64,000 nucleotides of DNA from Fodinibacter luteus (GTDB lineage Bacteria; Actinomycetota; Actinomycetes; Actinomycetales; Dermatophilaceae), in NCBI RefSeq assembly GCF_039541575.1, contig NZ_BAABGM010000003.1, forward strand, positions 124,001-188,000, given 5' to 3'. This document shows positions 11,857 to 18,335 of this stretch, one piece after another; position 1 is the first letter of the stretch; each line of letters begins with the position of its first letter. The position numbers and the translations under genes were made by a program. The notes beneath the pieces were generated by a model. It had not been told where the DNA came from. It saw nothing but the letters and a program-made list of their open reading frames with translations, and searched no databases.

Positions 11857-12581
11857 GGGCAGTCGCCCGTCCCGGGGCCGTTGCCGGACCCGGGGCTGCC
11901 GTTGCCCGGGCCGTTGCCCATGCCCTTGCCCTGGCCGTTGCGGCCGTTCATCATCCCCGGGGCGCCGTTGCGCGGCGTGCCGTTCGGAGTGGCGTCGGTG
12001 TCGCCCCACCGGCCACCGGTCCCCGTGCCGAGGTCACCGGCGACGGCGCGCTCGTAGGCGGCGAGGTGGTGCTTCGAGCCCTCGAGGAGGTGCCCGAGGA
12101 CCACGTCGACGTCCGAGGGGAGGTCGTCGGCGATGCTCTTCTCGAGGTCGTCGATGTCCCGCTGCTCGAGCTCGACGCCCACGCGGTACGCCGCGTCGAG
12201 GGAGGTCCTGCCCTCCTCGAGCCAGCCGTCGTAGAGGTCCTGGACGGCCTCCACGGCGTAGCTGCCGGCGGCCTTCCCTGCCGAGGGGTCGGTCACGTCG
12301 TAGCGGTCGAGGAGGGTCCCGATCGCGTCGAAGTGCCGGTCCTCGCTGCGGGTGATGGTGCTGAAGGGGCGCGCCCCGTCGTACTCGGCGGCCAGTGCGG
12401 CGTAGAGGTCGCGGGCCATGCGCTCCTCCTCACGGGCGAAGGTGAGGGCGGTGGCCACGTCGCTGTCGGACGCGGCCGGGGTGGTCGTGGTGGCGCCGAA
12501 GGCGGAGCCGGCAGCGATGCCGCCTCCCAGGAGGGCTGCCACGCCCAGGACCGCGGCGCTCGTGCGGATCCTCGTCGTCAT
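11835..12581 (-). CDS. Secreted DUF2202 ferritin-like protein with Gly/Asn/Met-rich tail
   Basis: A 248-residue exported protein: N-terminal signal peptide (about 1-30), then a four-helix DUF2202 domain with Glu/His motifs typical of ferritin-like folds (FAREEERMARDLYAAL, RSEDRHFDAIGTLLDRY, LLEGSKHHLAAYERA). The tail from about residue 200 is low-complexity and repeats Gly, Asn and Met (GMMNGRNGQGKGMGNG). AAGGAG six bases before the ATG at 12581 fixes the start. The family's function is unknown. The kinase sensor loop and this tail share MMG/MMN-type clusters, hinting at a common metal signal. Confidence 0.88.
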   Translation of the reverse strand: MTTRIRTSAAVLGVAALLGGGIAAGSAFGATTTTPAASDSDVATALTFAREEERMARDLYAALAAEYDGARPFSTITRSEDRHFDAIGTLLDRYDVTDPSAGKAAGSYAVEAVQDLYDGWLEEGRTSLDAAYRVGVELEQRDIDDLEKSIADDLPSDVDVVLGHLLEGSKHHLAAYERAVAGDLGTGTGGRWGDTDATPNGTPRNGAPGMMNGRNGQGKGMGNGPGNGSPGSGNGPGTGDCPYTDTDD

Positions 12582-12651
12582 GATCGGCTCCTTGGTGCTG
12601 TTCGAAGGGATGGGTGGCCTCGGTGTCCACGTCCGAGGCAACCAACCCGGC

Positions 12652-12691
12652 GTGAAGCGACCCCAGCGGCCCGTGTGAAGCCTTCGTGAAG
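12652..12691 (-). promoter_or_regulatory. Putative OmpR-type direct-repeat site
   Basis: On the minus strand CTTCAC occurs three times (12691-12686, 12680-12675 and 12657-12652); two copies are exactly 11 bases apart and the third lies about two turns away. This resembles PhoB/PhoP-type direct repeats. It lies about 70-110 bases upstream of the DUF2202 start, so the neighbouring regulator is the obvious candidate to bind. Confidence 0.45.
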
Positions 12692-12810
12692 ACCGCCGAC
12701 GGGGCCGGGGACCGAGGTCGTCACCCGGGACCGGGACGCCGACCTCACCCGCGGTCCGGGATGAAGTGCGACCTGCCCGGTGTTCTCCCCGTGTCGCCGA
12801 CGGTGCGGAA

Positions 12811-12830
12811 TATACCCATGGGGGTATAGT
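12811..12830 (+). promoter_or_regulatory. CsoR/CstR-type operator and -10 of the thioredoxin gene
   Basis: The 18-base palindrome TATACCCATGGGGGTATA (12811-12828) has 7-bp arms. Its core ATACC-N6-GGTAT (12812-12827) recurs five more times in the window with the same spacing. The right arm forms a -10-like TATAGT (12825-12830), so bound repressor would cover the promoter. The thioredoxin ATG is 46 bases downstream. Confidence 0.85.
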
Positions 12831-12876
12831 GTTGACGTCGGCGGACCACCACCGACCACGAACGAGGAGTCTTCCC

Positions 12877-13254
12877 ATGGCCACCGTCGCGCTGACCGCC
12901 GACACCTTCGAGCAGACCATCACGACGAGCGACATCGTCCTCGTCGACTGGTGGGCGGCCTGGTGCGGCCCGTGCCGCCAGTTCGCCCCGACCTACGAGA
13001 AGTCGAGCGAGAAGCACACCGACGTCGTCTTCGGAAAGGTCGACACCGAGGCCGAGCAGGCGCTCGCCGGTGCCGCCCAGATCACCTCGATCCCGACGAT
13101 CATGGCCTTCCGCGAGGGCATCCTCGTCTTCCGCCAGGCGGGCGCGCTTCCGCCGGCCGGTCTCGAGCAGGTCATCGAGGGCATCAAGGGCCTGGACATG
13201 GCCGAGGTCCGCGCCCAGGTCGAGGCCCACCAGGCCGCCACGCAGCAGGCCTGA
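12877..13254 (+). CDS. Thioredoxin
   Basis: A 125-residue thioredoxin fold with the standard active site WCGPC (Cys30, Cys33), the cis-proline loop SIPTIMAF and no export signal. A C-terminal extension of about 20 residues (AEVRAQVEAHQAATQQA) goes beyond the usual 105-110 residues. GAGGAG lies upstream of the ATG. It sits under the palindromic operator and directly before the CsoR-family repressor. I infer that it reduces persulfides or protein disulfides during sulfide or persulfide stress rather than acting as the housekeeping thioredoxin. Confidence 0.95.
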   Translation: MATVALTADTFEQTITTSDIVLVDWWAAWCGPCRQFAPTYEKSSEKHTDVVFGKVDTEAEQALAGAAQITSIPTIMAFREGILVFRQAGALPPAGLEQVIEGIKGLDMAEVRAQVEAHQAATQQA

Positions 13255-13279
13255 GTGGCTGCGGCGTCCGGCACCCCGC

Positions 13280-13300
13280 GGATACCCACCCCGGTATCCT
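13280..13300 (+). promoter_or_regulatory. CsoR/CstR-type operator in front of the repressor gene
   Basis: GGATACC (13280-13286), six bases and GGTATCC (13293-13299) form a perfect palindrome with the same ATACC-N6-GGTAT core (13282-13297) as the thioredoxin operator. TATCCT at 13295-13300 can serve as the -10. The ATG of the repressor is 36 bases on, implying autoregulation. Confidence 0.8.
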
Positions 13301-13335
13301 CGGCCCGTCAGTCCCCATCGGCAGGAGGCCGCAGC

Positions 13336-13596
13336 ATGGAGCTCAACCCCGACGAGATGCAGGCCGTCGTCAAGCGCCTCAAGCGGGCCCAGGGCCAGAT
13401 CGGCGGCATCCTCAAGATGATCGACGAGGGCCGCGAGTGCCAGGACATCGTCACCCAGCTCGCCGCGGTCTCCAAGGCCCTGGACCGGGCCGGGTTCGCC
13501 GTCATCGCCCTCGGCCTGCGGCAGTGTATCGCCGACCCGGAGTCGCACGAGATGGACGTCGACTCCATGGAGAAGCTGTTCCTGTCCCTCGCGTGA
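13336..13596 (+). CDS. CsoR-family repressor, CstR-like (persulfide-sensing type)
   Basis: An 86-residue all-helical repressor of the CsoR/RcnR family (VKRLKRAQGQIGGILKMID, 12-30). The two conserved cysteines are Cys35 (GRECQDIV) and Cys64 (LRQC), 29 residues apart as in CsoR. The position of the copper-ligand His61 of the mycobacterial CsoR is Gly60 here, and the His-x3-Cys motif is gone. Loss of that His with both Cys kept is the mark of CstR-type sensors, which form Cys-Cys di/trisulfides with persulfides. AGGAGG seven bases upstream fixes the start. The surrounding sulfide genes support a persulfide rather than copper signal. Confidence 0.9.
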   Translation: MELNPDEMQAVVKRLKRAQGQIGGILKMIDEGRECQDIVTQLAAVSKALDRAGFAVIALGLRQCIADPESHEMDVDSMEKLFLSLA

Positions 13597-13606
13597 CGGC
13601 GCAGCC

Positions 13607-14248
13607 GTGACCATGGACGCGTCCGCCTGGGACGCCCGGTACGCCGCGGCCGACCTCGTGTGGTCCGCCGAGCCGAACGTGTGGGTCCGCGAGGTGTGCG
13701 GCCCGCTGCCACCCGGCCGCGCCCTCGACGTCGCGGCGGGCGAGGGCCGCAACGCCCTGTGGCTCGTCGAGCAGGGGTGGCGCGTCCTGGCCACCGACTA
13801 CTCGCCGGTGGCCGTCGCGCGGATGGTCGACATCGCCGACCGCCGCCTCGGAGCCCGGCGCGCGGAGCTCACGGCCCGCGTCGCCGACGCGACCCTCCCG
13901 CCGCCCGTGGTGGACGGGACCGCGCCCGGTGGCACGGCATCCGACCTCGTCCTCCTCGTCTACCTCCACCTCCCGCGCGAGGAGTGGAGGGCCGCGCTCG
14001 CGGCGGCCGTCGGCGCCGCGGCTCCCGGGGGTGTCGTGCTCGTCGTCGCGCACGCGCTGCGCAACCTCCACGAGGGCGTCGGCGGTCCCCAGGACCCGGC
14101 CGTCCTGCTCGACCCCGGCGACGTCGTCGCCTCCGCGGCCGGCCTCCCGGTCGACGTCGACCTCGCCGAGCTGCGCGAGCGCCCGGTCGAGGGCGCGGAC
14201 CGCCCCGCGCTCGACACGGTCGTGCTCTTCCGCCGACGTGCGTCTTGA
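13607..14248 (+). CDS. Class I SAM-dependent methyltransferase (TehB-like)
   Basis: A 213-residue methyltransferase beginning 10 bases after the repressor stop, so probably in the same transcript. The SAM-binding segment is ALDVAAGEGRNALWL (about 39-53), followed by an acidic end of strand 2 (ATDYSP). The N-terminal DASAWDARYAAADLVWSAEPNVWV matches the W..RY......W...PN pattern of TehB-like and small-molecule methyltransferases. No ribosome-binding site stands out; GTG 13607 and ATG 13613 are both possible. The substrate is unknown; linkage to the persulfide repressor suggests a sulfur or chalcogen compound, but this is inference. Confidence 0.82.
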   Translation: MTMDASAWDARYAAADLVWSAEPNVWVREVCGPLPPGRALDVAAGEGRNALWLVEQGWRVLATDYSPVAVARMVDIADRRLGARRAELTARVADATLPPPVVDGTAPGGTASDLVLLVYLHLPREEWRAALAAAVGAAAPGGVVLVVAHALRNLHEGVGGPQDPAVLLDPGDVVASAAGLPVDVDLAELRERPVEGADRPALDTVVLFRRRAS

Positions 14249-14266
14249 TACCCCCTGGGGTATACT
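14248..14266 (+). promoter_or_regulatory. CsoR/CstR-type operator of the 53-residue protein gene
   Basis: ATACCCCCTGGGGTAT (14248-14263) is the third copy of the same 16-base palindrome. It overlaps the stop codon of the methyltransferase gene. TATACT (14261-14266) is a good -10 hexamer. The small ORF starts 46 bases downstream of the operator. Confidence 0.8.
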
Positions 14267-14308
14267 TGTCGAGACGGTGTCACGACGACCTCCAGGAGAG
14301 ACCGGACC

Positions 14309-14470
14309 ATGTGCCGAGCAGTGAACTGCCGCAAGTGCGGGAAGACGACGTGGGCGGGCTGCGGCCAGCACGTCGACAGCGTGATGCGGGGCGTGCCCTC
14401 GAACGACCGCTGCAGGGGTCACGAAGGAGAGCCGAGCACCGGCTTCCTGTCCAAGCTCTTCGGTCGCTGA
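14309..14470 (+). CDS. 53-residue Cys-rich small protein under operator control
   Basis: A short ORF beginning MCRAVNCRKCGKTTWAGCGQ, with cysteines C2, C7, C10 and C18, a His at 21, and a later DRCRGH segment; a basic/hydrophobic tail ends FLSKLFGR. The CxxC plus Cys/His pattern suggests a zinc ribbon or a thiol carrier. AGGAG lies about 10 bases before the ATG. Evidence that it is real: its own operator-promoter, a binding site, and a strong terminator just after the stop. I recall related short proteins in other actinobacteria but know no function. A role in persulfide handling is inferred from regulation only. Confidence 0.78.
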   Translation: MCRAVNCRKCGKTTWAGCGQHVDSVMRGVPSNDRCRGHEGEPSTGFLSKLFGR

Positions 14471-14483
14471 CCGCCCCTCGAGC

Positions 14484-14526
14484 GACCCCGTCGCACCCGG
14501 GACCCCTCCACGGGTGCGACGGGGTC
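14484..14526. terminator. Bidirectional terminator between convergent genes
   Basis: A perfect 16-bp stem, GACCCCGTCGCACCCG (14484-14499) and CGGGTGCGACGGGGTC (14511-14526), with an 11-base loop. It sits between the stop of the small Cys-rich gene (14470) and the stop of the minus-strand methyltransferase (14546) and would serve both. Confidence 0.82.
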
Positions 14527-14545
14527 CTCGCGTGTCCGGGGTGCG

Positions 14546-15175
14546 TCAGGCGGGCACGGCGACGCCCGTGACGAACCAGCTCCACGGCTTCGCGGCGCCG
14601 CCCTGGATGAACCCGTCGTGGGTGAGCTCGACGCGGTAGCCCGCCTCCCGCATCAGCCCGGCGATGTCGCGGTCGACGTGGCAGCCGCCGGAGACCGGCC
14701 CCCACACGGGCTGGATCCGACGCTGCACGCCGGCGACCGCCCCGACCTGCGCCAAGGAGTGCTCGACGAAGCGCAGCGCTCCACCCGGTCGAAGCACCCG
14801 CCGGGCCTCGGTGAGCGCCTGCTCGACCTCGGGCACGGTGCACAGCGTCCACGTCGACACGACGGTGTCGACGGACGCGTCGGGCAGGGGCAGGCTCGCG
14901 CCGTCGAGCCCAACCCGCTCGACCGGCATCCCGGATGCCGTGACGCGCGGCTGCGCGCGCCCCCAGGCGACGTCGGCCGGCTCCACGGCGAGCACCCGGG
15001 TCACCGTCGGCGGGTAGAAGGGCAGGTTGCGCCCGGACGCGAAACCGATCTCGAGCACCTCGCCGGTGGCGCCGCCGCACACCGTCGTGCGCCACGGGCC
15101 CGCGGTGGCGTCGGCAAGCACCGCGTCGACGAGGCGCGGCAGGACCTGCTCGTCCCACCAGTGGAGCACACCCAT
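14546..15175 (-). CDS. Methyltransferase resembling METTL7-type thiol methyltransferases
   Basis: A 209-residue class I SAM methyltransferase. Motif I is VLEIGFASGRNLPFYP with VLAVEP at the end of strand 2. The later parts read VDTVVSTWTLCTVPEVEQALTEARRVLRPGG and FVEHS, then PVWGPVSGGCHVDRDI. This G-N..FYPP / TLCTV / EVRRVLRPGG / W..GGC layout closely follows animal METTL7 (TMT1), which methylates H2S and alkyl thiols. It is the third gene of the SQR operon, 14 bases after a tiny ORF, with no clear binding site of its own. A thiol or sulfide substrate is a reasonable inference from resemblance and operon. Confidence 0.83.
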   Translation of the reverse strand: MGVLHWWDEQVLPRLVDAVLADATAGPWRTTVCGGATGEVLEIGFASGRNLPFYPPTVTRVLAVEPADVAWGRAQPRVTASGMPVERVGLDGASLPLPDASVDTVVSTWTLCTVPEVEQALTEARRVLRPGGALRFVEHSLAQVGAVAGVQRRIQPVWGPVSGGCHVDRDIAGLMREAGYRVELTHDGFIQGGAAKPWSWFVTGVAVPA

Positions 15176-15189
15176 GCGGCCAGTGTCGC

Positions 15190-15348
15190 TCAGTGGTCGC
15201 CCTTGAGGACCATCCGCATGATGCGCAGGTTGAAGACGGCGAAGCGGGTGGCTTGGTAGGGCAGGTTCCTGCGCAGCCGCAGCGTCCGCTCGGTCGGCAG
15301 CGGAGCGCCGGAGAGGTCGGCCACGGGGGGGTGCGCGTCGTCGGTCAT
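15190..15348 (-). CDS. 52-residue basic small protein in the SQR operon
   Basis: A short ORF starting four bases after the SQR stop and ending 14 bases before the METTL7-like gene. The N-terminal half is Pro/Asp-rich and polar; the C-terminal half (RNLPYQATRFAVFNLRIMRMVLKGDH) is basic and amphipathic, suited to lie on a membrane or on the SQR protein. There is no Cys. Tight spacing on both sides and the absence of a competing frame support it as a gene. I do not recognise a named family; possible roles include membrane docking of SQR. Confidence 0.68.
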   Translation of the reverse strand: MTDDAHPPVADLSGAPLPTERTLRLRRNLPYQATRFAVFNLRIMRMVLKGDH

Positions 15349-15352
15349 CTGA

Positions 15353-16810
15353 TCACTCCGGGATGAACTGCCAGCCGAGGCGGCCCTTGGCCTTGTGGAT
15401 GAAGAGGTGGTGCAGCATGAGCTTGACCCAGTGCCCGCTCAGGCCGATCTCACCACGGGTGTCGCCGAGGTCGCGGCCGGTCGGGTAGCGCGAGTAGTCG
15501 GGCACGACCGGCATCATCGTCATCGCCGCGGCCGAACCGCGCCGCATGCCGGCCCCGGCGGAGGCCACGCACGCTGCTCCCATGTTCGCCATCGACGCCT
15601 CGTGGGCGGGCCGGTCGGACCCGTGCCTGATCCGGTCGACGATCGTCAGTGCCGCCGTCTTGCCCATGACCCCGGACGGCATCCCGGTGCGCGGGGGTGA
15701 CGGGGCGATGACCGTGCCGTTCGGGCTCGTGCGCGGCCGCGAGATCTGGTGCGGGGGGGCGAAGGCGATGCCGACGGCGAAGATGTTGTCGTGCCCCGGG
15801 GCCAGGTAGGTGCGGGGCCAGTCCTCGCCGCGCCACTGCTCGTACGGCTTGGGCGTGTAGTCGGCATCGACCCGCATGAAGCCGCTCGGCGCGAACAGCT
15901 GCGCGGTGATGTCGGTGCCGTCGCGGTCGTAGGCCTGCAGGGGCACGCCGCCGAACGGGGGCAGCAGCATGCCGAAGTCGAAGGGCAGCTCGTGAATCTC
16001 GCCGTCGAGGGTCTCGTAGTGCACGACCCCGGGCTCGACCCGGTGCACGTGCGCCCCGAGGATCGCCTCCACCCCCCGCTCGCGGTACAGGCTCGAGGTC
16101 CACAGCTGCGAGGTGGTCTGGAAGCCGTGCTCGGCGAACGTCATCCCGTCGACGCCGAAGTCGCCGAGCTGGGCCTCGTTCGTGAGGTAGACGAGGCGCG
16201 CGAGGTCGCGCACCCCCGCCTCCCGCAGCTCGTGGTCGACGTTGAAGACGTACTCGAAGGCGGCGCCCTCGCACGTGCAGGTGCCGTGTCCCATGCCGAC
16301 GACGAGGGTCTGCCGCTCGCCGGCCCGGAGGCGATCGATGGTCTCGCGGAGCCGGGCCGAGGCCTCGACCGCGTGGTCGGCGGTGCACACCGAGACGGTG
16401 TGGCCACCGTCGGGTCCGAGCCCGGGGGTCATCGCGAACCTCAGCTGGGGGCCGGTCGCGTTGACGAGGAAGTCGTAGCGCAGTCGCTCCTCCTCGCCGG
16501 CCCGCCCAGGGCTCGTGTGGACGATGTCGACCGCGCCCCGGGGGCTCTCGGCATCCCCGTCGGGGCGGATCGCGACCGCCTTGGCCTGCCGGAAGGTGAT
16601 CCCCTTGCGGGAGTACACCGGTGCGAGGGGGAAGACGACGTCCTTCTTGCCCATCTTCCCGACGCCGACCCAGATGTTGCTCGGGATCCAGTTCCACTGG
16701 GAGTTCGGTGACACGACGGTCACGGTGTTGCCCCGGGGGAGCAGGCGGCTCAGGTGGAGTGCGGCGGTGTGCCCGGCGACCCCGGCCCCGAGGACGACGA
16801 CGTCGGCCAT
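15353..16810 (-). CDS. Sulfide:quinone oxidoreductase-like FAD enzyme
   Basis: A 485-residue membrane-associated flavoprotein expected to oxidise sulfide to sulfane sulfur and pass electrons to quinone. FAD-binding VVVLGAGVAGHTAA is at 4-17. The three catalytic cysteines of bacterial SQR have clear counterparts: Cys142 (SVCTADHA), Cys178/180 (GTCTCEGAAFEY) and Cys414 (MGAACVASAG). The C-terminal amphipathic stretch HWVKLMLHHLFIHKAKGRLGW suits membrane attachment. The ATG at 16810 has AAGGAG upstream, and the operator lies 40 bases upstream. First gene of an operon with the 52-residue protein and the METTL7-like enzyme. Confidence 0.9.
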   Translation of the reverse strand: MADVVVLGAGVAGHTAALHLSRLLPRGNTVTVVSPNSQWNWIPSNIWVGVGKMGKKDVVFPLAPVYSRKGITFRQAKAVAIRPDGDAESPRGAVDIVHTSPGRAGEEERLRYDFLVNATGPQLRFAMTPGLGPDGGHTVSVCTADHAVEASARLRETIDRLRAGERQTLVVGMGHGTCTCEGAAFEYVFNVDHELREAGVRDLARLVYLTNEAQLGDFGVDGMTFAEHGFQTTSQLWTSSLYRERGVEAILGAHVHRVEPGVVHYETLDGEIHELPFDFGMLLPPFGGVPLQAYDRDGTDITAQLFAPSGFMRVDADYTPKPYEQWRGEDWPRTYLAPGHDNIFAVGIAFAPPHQISRPRTSPNGTVIAPSPPRTGMPSGVMGKTAALTIVDRIRHGSDRPAHEASMANMGAACVASAGAGMRRGSAAAMTMMPVVPDYSRYPTGRDLGDTRGEIGLSGHWVKLMLHHLFIHKAKGRLGWQFIPE

Positions 16811-16844
16811 GGCGTCTCCTTCGACGTGGGTGCGGCTACCCTCG

Positions 16845-16866
16845 ACTGTATACCCATGGGGGTATG
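16845..16866 (-). promoter_or_regulatory. CsoR/CstR-type operator of the SQR operon
   Basis: ATACCCATGGGGGTAT (16850-16865) is identical to the thioredoxin operator core. On the minus strand it is followed by TATACAGT, giving -10-like hexamers TATACA or TACAGT. It lies between the zinc alcohol dehydrogenase stop and the SQR start, so the SQR operon has its own promoter. Confidence 0.82.
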
Positions 16867-16909
16867 GCGCGCCTGTGGTGGTGGTCACGGCGCCGCTCTG
16901 CGGGGCCGC

Positions 16910-17965
16910 TCAGCGGGAGGGGTCGACGAGGAGGATCCCGCGCGAGGGGGTCGACCCCATCGCGACGAGGGCCGCCCCGGTCTCCTCGAGGCCGAGCGGC
17001 TCCCCGGGTGCGAGGAGGTCGTCGAGCGCCAGCCGGCCGCTGACGACGTCGCCGAGCAGGGCCGGGTAGTCGGCGGCGGCCATGCCGTGGCTGCCGAGCA
17101 CGTCGAGCTCCCAGCCGATGACCCGCTCCATGGGCACGTCGGCGCGCCCCGCGGCCGGCGGGAGGAGCCCCACCTGGACGTGCCGCCCCCTCCGGGCGAG
17201 GGCGAGGATGCCGGTCCGGCACGCCTCGGGGGACCCGAGCGCGTCGATGCTCACGTCGGTGCCGCCCGCGGACCAGTGGGTCACCGCGGCCACGACCCGG
17301 TCCGGGCCGATCGAGGCGTCGACGACCTCGTCGGCGCCGTGGAAGAGGGCCCGGTCGAGGGACTGCGCCGAGATGTCGACGGCGCACACCCGGGCCCCGC
17401 GGCTGCGGGCCACCGCCACCGCCGCGAGGCCGACGCCCCCGGCCCCGATGACGACGATGCTCTCACCCGGCGCCACCGCGGCCCGCGCGACGACGGCGCG
17501 GTACGCGGTGGCGACCCGGCAGCCCAGGCCGGCCGCGAGCCTCGGGTCGAGCCCGTCGGGCAGCGCGACGAGGTTGGTCCGCGCCGCCTGGACGACGACG
17601 AGCTCGGCGAAGGAGCCAGGGTCGGTGAAGCCGGGCTGGCGCTGGTGGGGGCAGACCTGTCCGGCACCCTTGCGGCAGACCTGGCACGTACCGCACGCCA
17701 TGACGAAGGGGGCCGTGACCGGGCGACCCCGCCACGCGGCATCCACTCCCTCGCCGACCGCCTCGACGACGCCGGCGAACTCGTGGCCGGGCACGTGCGG
17801 GAACGTCGTGATGTCGCCGTCGTGCCCCATCCAGCCGTGCCAGTCGCTGCGGCACAGGCCGCTCGCGACGACGCGAACGACGGCGCCACCGGGCGGCGCG
17901 GTGGGGTCGGGGACGGAGGCGACCACGGGGGTGGCGCCGAACGCGGCATACGTCAGGGCTCGCAC
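16910..17965 (-). CDS. Zinc-dependent alcohol dehydrogenase family protein
   Basis: A 351-residue medium-chain dehydrogenase. Catalytic zinc ligands are expected in SGLCRSDWH (Cys38) and GHEFAG. The structural zinc lobe is ACGTCQVCRKGAGQVC. The NAD(P) site is VVIGAGGVGLAAVAVA. A GTG start at 17965 is used. It reads toward the SQR operon but lies upstream of that operon's own operator. Substrate unknown; it could be an alcohol, or an S-hydroxymethyl thiol as in related formaldehyde enzymes. Confidence 0.87.
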   Translation of the reverse strand: MRALTYAAFGATPVVASVPDPTAPPGGAVVRVVASGLCRSDWHGWMGHDGDITTFPHVPGHEFAGVVEAVGEGVDAAWRGRPVTAPFVMACGTCQVCRKGAGQVCPHQRQPGFTDPGSFAELVVVQAARTNLVALPDGLDPRLAAGLGCRVATAYRAVVARAAVAPGESIVVIGAGGVGLAAVAVARSRGARVCAVDISAQSLDRALFHGADEVVDASIGPDRVVAAVTHWSAGGTDVSIDALGSPEACRTGILALARRGRHVQVGLLPPAAGRADVPMERVIGWELDVLGSHGMAAADYPALLGDVVSGRLALDDLLAPGEPLGLEETGAALVAMGSTPSRGILLVDPSR

Positions 17966-18010
17966 GCGCCCAGCCTGCCACCCGCCGCGAGCCCTTCATG
18001 ACGGCATCGT

Positions 18011-18165
18011 CCGCCGAGGCCACTGCCACGCAACCCTTGGGAGAACTGCTTTCACCGCGAAAGGAACTCCTTCCGGGGCGAGAGCAGTTCCGCCGAGGCC
18101 ACTCTCACGCAACCCTCGGGAACTGCTTTCACCGCGAAAGGAACTCCTTCCGCGATGAGAGCACT
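18011..18165. repeat. 79-bp tandem structured duplication
   Basis: Two copies of a roughly 79-base unit start at 18011 and 18090 and share CCGCCGAGGCCACT, CACGCAACCC, and a long identical stretch around ACTGCTTTCACCGCGAAAGG. Each copy contains nested inverted repeats: CTTTC/GAAAG, GGAA/TTCC and, in the first copy, AACTGCT/AGCAGTT. It is noncoding, between the zinc dehydrogenase start and the CstB-like stop. Confidence 0.8.
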
Positions 18166-18183
18166 GTCGGGCGGTGATCGTCC

Positions 18184-18335
18184 CGGGCCGCGACCTGGAC
18201 CGGACGGCCCGGGACAGGTCGGCCAGGACGTGGGTCAGGACTTGTGGGTCAGGACTCGTGACCCCGGACCTCGTGGCCCCGGACCTCGTGGGCCCGGACC
18301 TCGTGGCTCAGGACGGGTGGGTCCGGATCCGTGGG
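18184..18335. repeat. Short degenerate direct repeats
   Basis: A low-complexity run: CCCGGACCTCGTGG occurs two to three times around 18263-18306, and GTGGGTCAGGAC occurs at about 18230, 18244 and 18331. It lies immediately downstream of the CstB-like stop. No gene or clear terminator stem is supported. Confidence 0.6.

Larger units (their letters stand above)
12582..12876. other. Divergent control region, DUF2202 gene and thioredoxin gene
   Basis: No gene is supported in these 295 bases. The left part carries three GTGAAG copies (12652, 12675, 12686); the last two are 11 bases apart, the usual period of OmpR/PhoB-type sites. The right part carries the CsoR/CstR-type operator and a thioredoxin promoter. 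Confidence 0.6.

Noticed and set aside
13336..13596. Copper-sensing CsoR as the identity of the repressor
   Set aside because: The ligand His is replaced by Gly60 and no copper ATPase or chaperone gene is linked, whereas sulfide genes are.
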